In this document: piece after piece, positions 49,585 to 60,550 of the stretch
Numbering within the stretch: position 1 is the stretch's first letter
Layout of the letters: each line of letters begins with the position of its first letter
Source: Liolophura sinensis
Lineage: Eukaryota; Mollusca; Polyplacophora; Chitonida; Chitonidae
Reading direction: 5' to 3'
Assembly: GCF_032854445.1 (NCBI RefSeq)
Contig: NC_088302.1
Span: 48,516,046 to 48,580,045, forward strand
Length of the DNA stretch: 64,000 nucleotides
Translations under genes and position numbers: made by a program
Notes under the pieces: model-generated
What the model saw: the letters and a program-made list of their open reading frames with translations, nothing else
Told to the model about the DNA's origin: nothing
Databases searched by the model: none

Positions 49585-49998
49585 GTGACCTTCTCAACTG
49601 CACAGGCGCGTGTTTTAGGTGATTATCAACACAATATTGAGGAAGGTCACATGCTGGCTGCAGGCGGGAGTACTAAAACAATAAACAAAATAAAAAAAAA
49701 CATATGTCAAATATTTCGTAATGACACTCATTTCCGAATATCCAGTGACCAGCTGGTGGCCTTCATTAAAAAAATGATCTATGAAATCACGGGCATATGT
49801 TACACGTTAGCATTTTTAGTGAAGACTGATGATCACTTGCATTCTTCTAACTTACAATGTATGTTGATGAAAGTTCATGTGACAATGGGCAAAGAAACCT
49901 GGGTTCATGATTATTGTATCTTTTATAAAGCTCTCCCGGGGTCAGAACTAAGAAATTACAAACACTGGATGGCCGCAAGTGCCCCTAACCGTATTTGA
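49585..49998 (+). CDS. Unassigned ORF or terminal exon
   Basis: 137 codons; family not recognised. A pyrimidine-rich acceptor-like CTTCTCAACTGCACAG|GCG lies at about 49602, so this may be the last exon of a gene (starting ARVLGDYQHN) rather than a complete ORF. The content looks protein-like, not repeat-derived: HMLAAGGSTKTINKIKKNIC, SSDQLVAFIKKMIYE, LHSSNLQCMLMKVHV, WVHDYCIFYKALPGSE. No membrane segment; four cysteines (NIC, GIC, QC, YC). An AATAAA follows 112 nt after the stop. No other coding exon was found nearby on the same strand, and a retrocopy is also possible. Compared by eye with the gene A/B module: no similarity. Confidence 0.5.
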   Translation: MTFSTAQARVLGDYQHNIEEGHMLAAGGSTKTINKIKKNICQIFRNDTHFRISSDQLVAFIKKMIYEITGICYTLAFLVKTDDHLHSSNLQCMLMKVHVTMGKETWVHDYCIFYKALPGSELRNYKHWMAASAPNRI

Positions 49999-50109
49999 TC
50001 CGTTGATGTAATTGGTTGATTTACTGGCGTTTTAAATATGTACTCGGTAGTATTATTTATATGGGGGAGAAAAGCACTGAAATTTAACCATGTACATGAA
50101 CAGTTATGA

Positions 50110-50115
50110 AATAAA
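50110..50115 (+). terminator. Polyadenylation signal after the 49.6-kb ORF
   Basis: AATAAA 112 nt downstream of the TGA at 49996-49998. Confidence 0.5.
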
Positions 50116-51369
50116 CTTTAGCTGAGCTAATTTCACACCTTGAGGCTGGGTTTGCACCGATTCACCTTTTGTCAACTATAACTGTTGTCACTGCTCAGAT
50201 TTCGCTATGCTTTAGTCTTTTATACTGTGCTCTTTCTTCTGTGCAAGCCGTGTAAGGCAATCGTTCTACCAAATCTTACAAAAGCGCCGTAATTGCCCAC
50301 GTGCAGCTCAGTGTATATTTAAGTTTTTAAATAGCACACATGTATAGCGGTTTCGTTGCACCACCACTCAGTGGAAGTCTGTTAAGGCCGTGGTACGTCG
50401 ATGACGTGAAGAGATGGACGACGACGTGAAGCGATGGGATGATGGTATGAGACGAGAGCGCAAAGCGAAAAGACAAACGCCATGACACTAAGCCTTGTCG
50501 CAGTGGAACGATGGTGCAATGGCCAGCCCTTCGTATATACCGCCATCGCGCCTTCTCCTCGCACTGCCGTGCTATTACCCTCAGAAAACATCTCAAGTCG
50601 CCGAAATTGTGCCTTAAGATCTATCGAACACTATGTGCACTATTGAAACAGCCACGTCGCTTCTGACATGGTTGCAAGAAACGCTGGCACGATGGTAAGA
50701 AGAGGCGGCACGGTTGCAAGAAGCTATGACACGGTGGTACGAAACGAAGGCACACTATACCACCGAGACACGAATTGGTGGTCATCGTTCCATCATTCTC
50801 TGTGATTGGTGTGGTGTGGTATTGTGATTATCTAGACAAGAAACAATGAAAAGTAAGGCGAAAGTGATAGTAAAAAGGGTGACACAAAAGGAAATTTTGG
50901 CACCTCGCTATTTTGTACTTTTGTTTCGCTCTTTAGTACTTTCGATCCTTCTTCTATACAAAAACATACGAAATAAAAAGACCACGAAAGAGCCAGATTC
51001 TACCAAATCTCGCCTTTTCGAACTTTTGTTCCAATATTAAATCGCTGTGCGCATAATACACCTTGAGGCAAAAGGTGGGCACGAGTAGATTCAAACACCT
51101 GCTTTTCGTTTTTTCAGAACTACTTTCATTCATGTGTTTGGGAGTTTTAATGGGCAATAAAATCATATAAATAGGTTATAAAAATACGATGACCTATTCA
51201 GACAACATCTAAACGGTGTAACTTAACATCACGATCTTCGTAAGAATTTCTCTTCTTTGTCTATTGAATATTGTGACTATTCTTTCAGGTGCTCAAAATA
51301 TGGCCTCAGAATTAAATGACTCGGGCCACAGATTTGTAATGCATTTCATTTTTCATTTAACTGATTAAT

Positions 51370-51705
51370 TTATTTATCTACTTATTTATTTATCTAATTG
51401 GTCTTTTACGCCGTTCTCAAGAATATTTCACTTATACGACTGTGGCCAACATTATGGTGGATGGAAAACGGGAAGAGCCAGGGGGACACCCACGACCATC
51501 CACAGGTTGTTGGCAGACTTTCCATGTACGACAGGAGAGGAAGCCAGGCGGGCGGAAACCAAGCAGAGCCTATGAGAAAAAACGGCTATCTGCAGGTTGT
51601 TGGTAGACTGTGCTAAGTTCGAACGGAGAGGAAGCCAGCGTGAACTGGACTTGAACCCACATCGACTGCAGAGGCAAGAATCTGTGCTGCACTACTGGGC
51701 AACGT
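51370..51705 (-). repeat. SINE with internal tandem duplication
   Basis: Reverse-orientation copy in which the segment GCGGAAACCAAGCAGAGCC...CTGCAGGTTGTTGG...GAGAGGAAGCCAG appears twice (51460-51548 and 51550-51635), making it about 85 bp longer than the others. Confidence 0.85.
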
Positions 51706-51743
51706 AATCCCCGGTGATTAAAGATCGAAGGAGTTCGTTCTCG

Positions 51744-51982
51744 GAGTTTAACGCCCTACTTAAATATTTTTCATTCATATGACGACGAAGGAGTCCTGAA
51801 AGTACATGTAACATGCCTCCTTTTTGCAGGACGGATTTCCACCGCTCTTTTATCTAGTGCTGCTTCACTGAGACGACAGGTATGCCAACCCACCCGAGCC
51901 ATTATACTGACACGGGTCAACTAGTCGTGCTATCTTAATGCTGAAGGCCAAACGAGGAAGCTACAACTTCCTCTTTTAAGGT
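51744..51982 (-). repeat. Second dispersed repeat family, copy 2
   Basis: Reverse complement of the 40445-40711 element: CATATGACGACGAAGGAGTC, GGATTTCCACCGCTCTTTTA, GTGCTGCTTCACTGAGACGA, CCACCCGAGCCATTATACTG. Confidence 0.85.
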
Positions 51983-52090
51983 GTTAGGTGTGATTCGAGT
52001 CAGAATTGACCCTGGATCTATCGCATCCCAAAGCGGAGCTATCGGTGTGGTTAAGGTCGAAACCGAAATCGAAAGTACCCTACGAGCAAG

Positions 52091-52330
52091 GGCCCTCCGT
52101 GGCTCATTTGGTTAGCTCGCTACCCCAGCTTAATGGCCCAAGAGCCTCTCACCGATGCTGTCGTTGTGAGTTCAAGTCCAGCTCATTCTGGCTTCCTCTC
52201 CGGCCGTACGTGGGAAGGTTTGTCAGCAGCCTGCGAATGGTCGTGGGTTTCCTCCCACCATAATGCTGGCCGCCATCGTACAAGTGAAATATTCTTGAGT
52301 ACGGTGTAAAACATCAATCAAATAAATAAA
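52091..52330 (+). repeat. SINE, full length
   Basis: Head with tRNA-like A box (TGGCTCATTTGGTTAGC) and B box (GAGTTCAAGTCC), body, and AATAAATAAA tail. This is the clearest view of the family's structure in plus orientation. Confidence 0.94.
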
Positions 52331-52908
52331 CTCTTACGAACCTGTTACACCATTACTCCGGCATCACAGAACGCCAAAGTGATGGATGCACACGTTAAGT
52401 TTTACTTCATGTGCACTTTAATATGTCTACAAACACTCTGACTACAGTAAATCATGTAATGTAACATTTAGTGACATGGCAGTGTCACATTGAAGGCTAG
52501 AAGTTGTCAGTGTGCTGTATTCCAAATCGAGTTTTACCATTTCTTTCTTATTATTTTCTTTGACAGTTGGCAATTAGCCACATTATTGTACACTTATGTA
52601 TGTATATTGTTATGTAGGTGTAAATACGTATCACAACGCGCACTGGTTAAACCTACACATGCTAGTTAATAGCTTAATCAGCTTATTTGTGTTATCATAC
52701 AATTGAATGTGTGTTGTGCCAACGTTAAATATGTGCTTACAAGGTCGACAGATCAAGTAACAATGTAAACTTGATTCAACAATGCAAACACGCCGACCAA
52801 ATGAACTCACGGTGAATCATATCCCACTGTATTAATTTGACTGGCACAGATGGCTGAGTGAACAAAATGTATGGATGTGTTTTAAGCTTTTGACGTTTAC
52901 TCTGGTTT

Positions 52909-55457
52909 ATGCACTTGGAAACGCATCTTGCGATGAGAACTATATTGACAATCCATGTCTTTAGGCATGTAGGATTATGCCTTATTCTAGCACGACTAAC
53001 TAATGGGTATTTTTGGTCTGCTTTGACTCGACCAGAACCAGTAGAGCATCCCGCCATAAGTCAACCAAAAGTGTCTGAACCGCAACATGACTTTGTTTTC
53101 AATAGTCCAACAGGAAACAAGGAATTACCGAACCCCGATGATCATCGGGAGTCACCGATGAGTGCTGATGACCCTGGTGAAAAGGACTTTATAGAATGGA
53201 GTGTTTCAATTGTACCGCATGAGAAAGCGGGTTCCATTGATCAACCGCGTAAACGTTCCTTCCTTAAGGCAGCTTCGATTGATCGGCAGCCGTTAAACCC
53301 GGCTCCAGTGAATCAAAAACGACACTCTATTACCGTTCACAGGATGCCAAAGCTTGCACAAATTCTTCAATCGGAGGAACGATTCCGCGCTGGCCGACTG
53401 AGACATCCGCACCACGCCAGCTTGGGACAACATTCATACACACCTGACTACAAGACACCATATGAGTACCACGCTGGCCGCATGGAACAACATCCGTACT
53501 CAGCTGGCCGCATGGGACAAAATCCTTACCACGCTGACCACATGGAACAACATCCCTATCAAACTGATCACAGGGATCAACATCCGTACCACACTGACCA
53601 CGGGGAACAGCATCCGTACCAAACTGACCGCAAGGAACCACATCCGTACCAAGCTGGTCATATGAGACAAAATCCTTACAACGCTGACCACGACGAACAA
53701 CATCCGTACCACGCTGACATGGGACAACATTGGTACCACGCGGGCCGCATGGAACAGTATCCGTTCTACGACGACCACAGGGAACAACATCCCTACAAAG
53801 CTGCCCACATGAGGCAACAACCTTACCAAAGTGGTTATCTGGGACAACATCCTTATCATGCTGGCTATGTGGGAAAACGTCGTTACCGCGCTGGTTACAC
53901 AAAAACGCATCCAAGCCCAAATGACCTCATGATACTACATTATGCGTTGATCGATCCAAGACACAGTTCACTCAAAGTGAATGAAGAATATAATCAGCCT
54001 TCGAAGATTTCAGCGATATTAAAAACGCAAAATTCTTCCATTCTTCCCAAATCAAAGTCGACAGACAATGTTCAAAGTCCAGAAACAACGTCTTCAAGGG
54101 TTGATGAGGAAAATCGTATTCAAGATCTTCATCAAAGACCATCTTCAGGTCACTCAGTGCCATCACCGAGCCAACAACCACTACATTTTTCTTCCTCTTC
54201 TACTCCAGTTTCCTTTCATCCAAATCTTTACTCTCCATACCCAGTATTTGTTCAAGAGTCAGCTGACAATATGGCTGATGCAAGGTTATCTGGGTCCGTG
54301 AATCATTTACGTCCCCAAGCACCACTTTCAGGTCGTCCAATTGTTTCATCAACTCAGCATCCACCAGATATTCCTTCTACTACTTTTCCAGTTTCTTTCG
54401 ATTCCAATGTTCATTCTTCGCACCCTGTACTTATTCAAGAGCCGGCCGATCTTACCCACAGTGTTACGCCCTTCTCCTTCTTTGGACCCTATTGGTTTTC
54501 AGACACCATCTTCACATCGTAAAATGGTTTCATCAACTCAACAACCAACAGATATTCTTTCTAATATTTCTCCAGATTCTTTCGAATCCAATCCCGTGTT
54601 TACTCAAGAGTCACTTTACAATATCGCCGGTGTCCCTCCTTTGTTAAATCAGCTCGGACGTCAAAAGCCATCTTCTGATCGCTCTATGCCCGTCCCAAGC
54701 CAACAATCATCATATATTCCTTCCACCGCTTATCCAGTTTGGACAGATTCAAACCTTGCCTCACATCCCGTAATGATTCAAGGGTCAGACGATATTGCCC
54801 CCATTATAACGTCTTCTCCATCGATTGTTGATCTTGAATCTCAAACACCATTTCCAGGTCACCCTCTACCTGTCTCTAACCAACAACCACCCGAAGTTTT
54901 TCACAGTACTTCTTCAGCTACTTTGGATCCAGTATTTATTCAAGGATCATTTGACAAAATCGTGAGTATAACGCCGTCTCATTATGTGGATCATCTTGAA
55001 CCTCAAAAACCATCTCCAGGTGGAGAAATTCTTTCATCAAGCCATCAAACACCAAATGTCCCTTCCACTGCCTCCCTGGCATTTTTATATCCACATTTGC
55101 AATCTCAATATTCAGAGTTTATTCAAGAGTTAGATAAAAATTACGCTGATGTAATAATATCCGATGATCTGGATCATTACTTCAAGAATGCACATGAGGC
55201 TCGTGATTTTTTAAAGCGTTCTTCAATTCCTAAAACCATATTGGAAACCCCGAGTCATCGATTAGCAAACCGACTTACAGACAGTCTTAAGCCATTAAAA
55301 CGAACGTTAAGTCACCCACCAATGGAACAACCTTCAAGATACATCCACCCTGGACATGCTGGCTACATTGGACAACATCCTTATCCCGCTGGTTTCATGG
55401 GAAATAGTGTCATCACTGCCTGTAATAACTGCTTGTTTCCACCATATTTTGTCAAAG
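52909..55457 (+). CDS. Gene B exon 1: signal peptide and repeats
   Basis: One open frame runs 52909-54522 and a second, one base out, continues to the donor at 55457 (AAG|GTAAGT, phase 1 as in gene A). The repeat register (VTPSPSLDPIGFQTP matching VNHLRPQAP, VDHLEPQKP) shows that both frames are one coding region. Near its end HPYPAGFMG echoes the HPY array. An antisense frame of 196 codons is a shadow. Confidence 0.82.
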
Positions 55458-58400
55458 GTAAGTAAACTTTGATCCCATTTTAAGGCAAATGTATACCATA
55501 AATATTTGCTCGGTATAGTTTTTAACTGTGATCTGACGTGGTCTAAGCCAATAAACAAAACATAAATGTAGCAACTTCCTAAAGACTTTCAAAGTTACTT
55601 TAAAGTCAGATTATCTGGGTGTAAAATTTAATTACAAATACTTAAGGGTTCCAGTTAAAACCAAGTAATCTATGAGACAAAATCCCGCTTGAAAGCGCGC
55701 CACACGAACCAATACATTTTTTCTGATAGAATATCATACATTGTAATAATGGGACATAAAAAAATATCAAAGCATGACCTCGACGTCCTTAGCAATAAAT
55801 GTTTCGTATTTGGTCATATACCAGCACAACTTTATCTAATATAAAGAATATTGATAACTGGTTATTATTGGTAAAACCGTTATGCGGGTACAATTACCTT
55901 TTTTTGGAAAATTTTATTTATGGAAACAATCTAGTTAATAATAGTATTGCACTTGACTCTATTAGGACTGTGTAACAGAACTCCTCCCCACTGTATTCAA
56001 GGTATACGCTACTCTAACATGCACACAGAATTGAAAGCATTCAACATTTTGTATTTTTAGAATACAAATATTCTTCTAAAGCAATAATCTTTTCCTCTGC
56101 AATGACACATCAGACTTTGTGATGAACAATTCCAATCGCGAACGTATCATTCATGTACGCATTCATTATAAAAACGCCGTTTAACAAGAATTAAGTCCAT
56201 AGTTGGCACGCTTTTTATATATAAACTCTTTAAATACTTTTATGTTCCATAATTTGGATAAATGATTAAAATCGGTAATAAATAGGAAGCTTTTTTCGAT
56301 CTGAATACATGTACATAGAGTATCAGATATTGTGCCTGTCGTGGGACCAGGAGCAAACAATGATTCATTAAGATTGGTAATTATATGTGACTATACAATG
56401 GCTTATTGACTTAAACTGTTTGTGATTAAAATTTTGTCTTACTTTTAACAGTTTAATTGTCTATATTTAAATTTGAGCTATTAACTTTTGAAATAACATT
56501 TTGGCATGTTTGATGAATGATTTTCAGTGTTCTATATTTTGAGATGGCTGAGAAATAAACCAAAAGTGGATTTAAAATCAATGTTTTGTTGGTTTCTTTT
56601 TCAGAACAAAAATGCGAGTGGAAAACAGTTTTTAAAGCCGTGAAAGGAAATGGGCGCTCTGTATACGATGATCTAGTGAGCCCGGGAGGAATTAACGCTG
56701 AGATAGTGGATGCTCAGGAAATATTCACCGACCTTCCCTTCAGGGACGAAAGCGTACTGGATCACTGGAATTCACTTTACATCAAGCGGGTAAAGCTGTT
56801 ACGGGTTAAATTTTTGGTTATTTCTGCTACCGATACCCAACTTTATGTCCTGGACGAACGTGTCACAGTGTATCCGGAATAACTTTCATACATGATGGAC
56901 AAAAATTATCGTTTACAAATAATCTCTCCATTTGCTCTCAAAAATAATCTATTAAATTGTATAGAAAGACTATTATCTGAAGAATGCAAGCATAAATACA
57001 TTAATTTTATTAATTCGGCATAAAGATTGTATTATACTAACGGAATATTATGCTGAATATGGCACAGTTTTGTGTCAGTTTTGTGTGATTGTGAGCTGAA
57101 CACGATCTGTTAACAACTGCCTAAACTTCACTAACAATGGTAGAAGCTGATATATTAAACCCCATGTTCGCTTTTAAATCACAGGTAAAACTTGAAGTAT
57201 TCAGCGATGGCAGGCGAGGGACGTACCTGTACTTTGATGGCACGGCATCCACCGAGAAAGTTGGTTCAGCAGGGAACGTCTCATACACTCCCCCATACAC
57301 AGACCTCAGGTCGAAAGCTCCCGAAATCTTTTCCATTCAAGGGTATGCCCAAAGCAATGCGATGAAACCTATAACATTTCGTACCGTGATACATCCCACC
57401 ATAATGCTGGCCGCCGTCGTATAAATGACATATTCCTGAGTACGGCGTAAAACATCAATAAAATAAATAAGCAAATAAATATTGCCAAGATCAATTTTCT
57501 TCAAAAATAAATATAGATTGCTTTTACACATTTCTGTTTCTGATACATGTTAGGCTGTTTTGGAGATAAATAGTTAAAATGATAAAAACAGTAACCATCA
57601 AATTTACAAAATGTTTGTATGCTGAGAATGGTATATGGCGTCTCTGCATCTAAAAGTGTTATCATGATCGATTGACACCCGACTTTTGTTTACAGATTCG
57701 TTAGAAGAGATGGTCGCTATTTTCATCCAAATGATACTTTTTTTTGAAGATTTACTACTTGTGAACTGCAACTCCATGGTTCTAAAACCATAATACTCAA
57801 ATGAAGCTCGTAATTTATCTATGCGTCTTGAACCTTTATAAACATGTCTCTTGATGTCAATTCTTCACTTCCGTTTCTTCTACTCTGGGATTCAGAGCTC
57901 ACACCAGGTCTACTGCCTCTGCCAAGAAATGATTCTGTCTCACAAGTTTTCTAGATAATTAAACATCCAGACCCTCTCTGAAATCAACGATCCCATGACT
58001 CTTATTTTCGGACATAAGTCAGTTCAATCCTCTGTTCATCTCTATCCAACCCTCAGTGCTCTCTGAACGTTCCTTTAATCTGTTAATGTAAACGACCTTG
58101 ACTGTGGAACAACTTGTCAAACCGTCAAAAATCCATAACATTCATTTCATTATTCAGGGCTAGAAGTAGATCTGAAATGGTACAGGGCCTTAGCTGCTCA
58201 GTCTCTACAGTTATAACAGACCATGAGATGTAACCTATATTCACCAGCTATGTGTTACTAACTCATTGATCTCTCAAATGTTATGTTTCAGGTGTCCAGA
58301 AATCTTTCTTTTATGAAGTCAACAGCTTAATTTATCTATTGAGATAAAACAAACCCCATGAAGTTTTTATCTCGGTAGATATTACTTCATATATTTTATT

Positions 58401-59808
58401 ATTTTCTTTTAGATTTATTCATCTCGCATGTAAGCTTTATTTATTGTATTATTTATTTTGTTAAAATATTCTAGTGAATAAATCAAATCATTCAATTAAT
58501 CAATATTTTTTATTATTTTCGTTGAATAAAGCTTACATGCCACGTCAGGACTTAATAGACTTTTGTGTTATACATGTATCTTCTCAGCGAATCGGTAGCA
58601 GGGCGGCGATTTTATATCAACAGTCCAGCGGCTCGTGCACAGAGGCATGTGGATACTTGTTAGTAGTGGATTCATCAGGAACCAAGGAATGTGGTCACGA
58701 AAAAGTGGAAGACACGCCTTATTTTCTGTACAGTATGAATGGTTCCTGTGGACTTTGGATGCTGATTGTGAGTATAATTTGAAATGACCGAAAAGCTATT
58801 TTGTTGTCTCATGGAATGTATATTTGGGCATTGCGTGTTATGAATTGAAACAAGACATACGTAAGACCTTGAAAACTGAAATGATAGCGATGCAATTTGA
58901 TACTTTTGCTATCGTTCCGGTTTATGTTAATGAAGCTGAAAAGATGATCAGTCAGATTTCAGTATACTCTGACTGAAAAATATTCCTGATAGGAAAAAAG
59001 TCTGTGACATATGGACTGAGATGTCAATGTAATTTAAGAACAAACGGACGCAAGAACAATAAACAATATACAATGGAATAGCTGTGTTGGTACACATGCA
59101 ATATACAAGTGATTCTCATGCCTCGCTGTTCTCAGGCTGCACGAAAGTCTCAGCTAGCCATGTGTACATTATCAGTCTAATGACAACAAAATAAACAAGA
59201 CGAAAAATTAAGTCAAATAAAATATTCTTCAATCATCGATGTGTCATTTGTATTATACTAACTGGAATGGGTTAGTGTATGGTCAGCACAATTGAGCACG
59301 GATGCAGCACTGAAGGGAAAAAAGTACGTCCACTCGTTTATTTTCACCGAATTAAAAGCAGTAAAATGTTTGTATTGTAAAGAAGTGTTGGTTTTATGGA
59401 ACATATTGACAACATATAACTCCAGTGATGTCACACAGGCTTGCCTCTATCCCCAAAACAGGTATTTTATGTCAAATTCACTTTTTCGTGCACGGGATGA
59501 GACGACTAATGTTTACAGGGATTTTATTCAGACCAGAACATAAGAGCGTTGACACGGTTGTTTGATGTTATTGGTGATATACATCATCAATATTTTTCAT
59601 AAAGGCAAATTGTAATCATCACGTGTGACTGCGTTTAATTGTAAACATTAGCTAATGCGTTTTCAGGTAGGTTTAAATGTTGACCAATTTTCTTTCAATT
59701 TCAGGTTTTTCACACGTTGGTGATCGCTTAGTTATTTCAGTTAAGATTTGCGAGTTCGACACACACGCATATCATGGTAAAATGCTGTCAGTATTACTTC
59801 CGCCCTGA
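52909..59808 (+). CDS. Gene B: tandem paralogue of gene A, with three apparent indels
   Basis: Five exons (52909-55457, 56605-56789, 57185-57342, 58588-58767, 59705-59808) in the same layout as gene A; exons 2 and 3 have identical lengths (185, 158). About 1,050 residues if the indels are bridged. Starts at 52909 or 52933; the second opens MRTILTIHVFRHVGLCLILA, a likely signal peptide. Exon 1 has a 10-residue array (GRMEQHPYHADHMEQHPY type, His/Tyr/Gln/Pro-rich), then about six degenerate repeats of about 58 residues (SSTQxPxDIxSTxxPVSFxS, HPVxIQ). The C-terminal module reads CEWKTVFKAVKGNGRSVYDD, DLPFRDESVLDHWNSLYIKR, YFDGTAS, SCTEACGYLLVVD, GDRLVISVKIC. Frame changes of one base are needed near 54470, near 58622 and at the exon 4 donor. 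Pseudogene, polymorphism or sequence error remain open. Probably secreted; function unknown. Confidence 0.8.
53450..53930 (+). repeat. 30-nt coding minisatellite in gene B
   Basis: About 15 units of ten residues with consensus roughly HPY-x-A-x-H-M-x-Q, for example AACATCCGTACCACGCTGAC. The His-Pro-Tyr core is kept while the other positions vary, suggesting constraint on that core. Confidence 0.92.
56605..56789 (+). CDS. Gene B exon 2 (CEW module start)
   Basis: 185 nt, phase 1 to 0. Encodes EQKCEWKTVFKAVKGNGRSV, YDDL, GGINAEIVDAQEIF, DLPFRDESVLDHWNSLYIKR. Roughly half identical to gene A exon 2 by eye. Frame intact; donor CGG|GTAAAG. Confidence 0.92.
57185..57342 (+). CDS. Gene B exon 3
   Basis: 158 nt, phase 0 to 2. 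Encodes VKLEVFSDGRRGTYLYFDGT, ASTEKVGSAGNVSYTPPYTD, LRSKAPEIFSIQG. Frame intact; acceptor AATCACAG, donor GG|GTATGC. Confidence 0.92.
57394..57480 (+). repeat. SINE tail fragment
   Basis: TCCCACCATAATGCTGGCCG to the AATAAATAAG tail, about 50 bp after gene B exon 3. Confidence 0.9.
58588..58767 (+). CDS. Gene B exon 4, two bases short
   Basis: In the entering phase it reads GESVAGRRFYIN (like GRRFLID of gene A) and then hits a stop; one base out, it reads SSGSCTEACGYLLVVD, KECGHEKVEDTPYFLY, GSCGLWMLI. It ends in phase 0 although the next exon needs phase 1. At 180 nt against 182 in gene A, the data fit two single-base losses. Acceptor CTTCTCAG, donor ATT|GTGAGT. Confidence 0.82.
59705..59808 (+). 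CDS. Gene B exon 5, C-terminus
   Basis: Acceptor TTTCAATTTCAG. Encodes FSHVGDRLVISVKICEFD and a 16-residue tail ending in LLPP then TGA, longer than gene A's end. Confidence 0.88.
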
Positions 59809-59863
59809 GAGGATTCTCCGATGTTCCTAATCACGCTTGTTGTATCCGTCTTAATTAAAATAT

Positions 59864-59869
59864 AATAAA
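59864..59869 (+). terminator. Polyadenylation signal of gene B
   Basis: AATAAA 56 nt after the gene B stop. Confidence 0.6.
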
Positions 59870-60107
59870 ATCACCATCTAACTGTGTCTTTTTTATCACG
59901 TTGATTTTATCTCTCTTTTATCTTTGGTTTTCTAGAGTTTAGAATCTGAATGCTTTTCGATGGCTTAATAAGATTATCATTATTCCCTTCTTCGTTGGTA
60001 TTTATTTATATATTTGATTGGGGTGTAACAACATATTCAAAAAAATATTTGTGAGACCTAGCATCAAACCCTGGTCGGGTCATACCAAAGACTTTAAAAT
60101 GGTACTT

Positions 60108-60268
60108 GCTGCTGCCTCGCTTGGTGCTCAGCACTGAGATGTTAGAGCCTGGTGTCAGTATAATGTGACCGGGTGGGGTGGCACGTCTGCTGTCTTCGAC
60201 ATGATTCTTCGGTAGCGGCATCACTTTGACGGCATCGACACCAAAGTTTAAAGTACGACGTTAAATTC
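60108..60268 (+). repeat. Second dispersed repeat family, copy 3
   Basis: CTCGCTTGGTGCTCAGCA, GTCAGTATAATGTGACCGGG, TGGGGTGGCACGTCTGC, AGTACGACGTTAAATTC; more diverged than the 40.4-kb copy. Confidence 0.65.
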
Positions 60269-60398
60269 TAAGTTTAACACAACGTTAAACATGCATATCA
60301 GCGAGAGAGAAGGGATATACAAATACTCTGTTCAAGGCAGGGTTTGAACTCGCATCTCGAAAGGCAAAAGACCCACTTGGCCATGGCCAGCTCCCAGT

Positions 60399-60550
60399 AT
60401 TTATTTATTTGATTGGTGTTTTACGCCGTACTAAAGAAAATTTCACTTATATGAGGGCGGCCATCATTATGGTGGGAGGAAATCGGGCAGAGAGCGGGGA
60501 AAGTCCACGACCATCCGCAGGTTGCTGCAAGACCTTCCCACTTACGGCCA
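60399..60550 (-). repeat. SINE 3' half
   Basis: ATTTGATTGGTGTTTTACGC, CATTATGGTGGGAGGAAATC, CCATCCGCAGGTTGCTGC. Confidence 0.92.

Larger units (their letters stand above)
50116..52908. other. Interval upstream of gene B
   Basis: No supported gene. It contains a loose repeat around 50640-50780 (GGCACGGTTGCAAGAAG, GACACGGTGGTACGAAAC), an internally duplicated SINE at 51370-51705, a second-family element at 51744-51982 and a SINE at 52091-52330. No obvious TATA box was seen just before gene B. Confidence 0.6.

Noticed and set aside
53330-53920. 196-codon minus-strand ORF opposite gene B
   Set aside because: Shadow of the 30-nt coding repeat; gene B has the signal peptide, splice donor and paralogue support.
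57137-57424. 95-codon ORF running from gene B exon 3 into a SINE
   Set aside because: It reads through the donor at 57343; paralogy with gene A and the donor sequence support ending the exon there.
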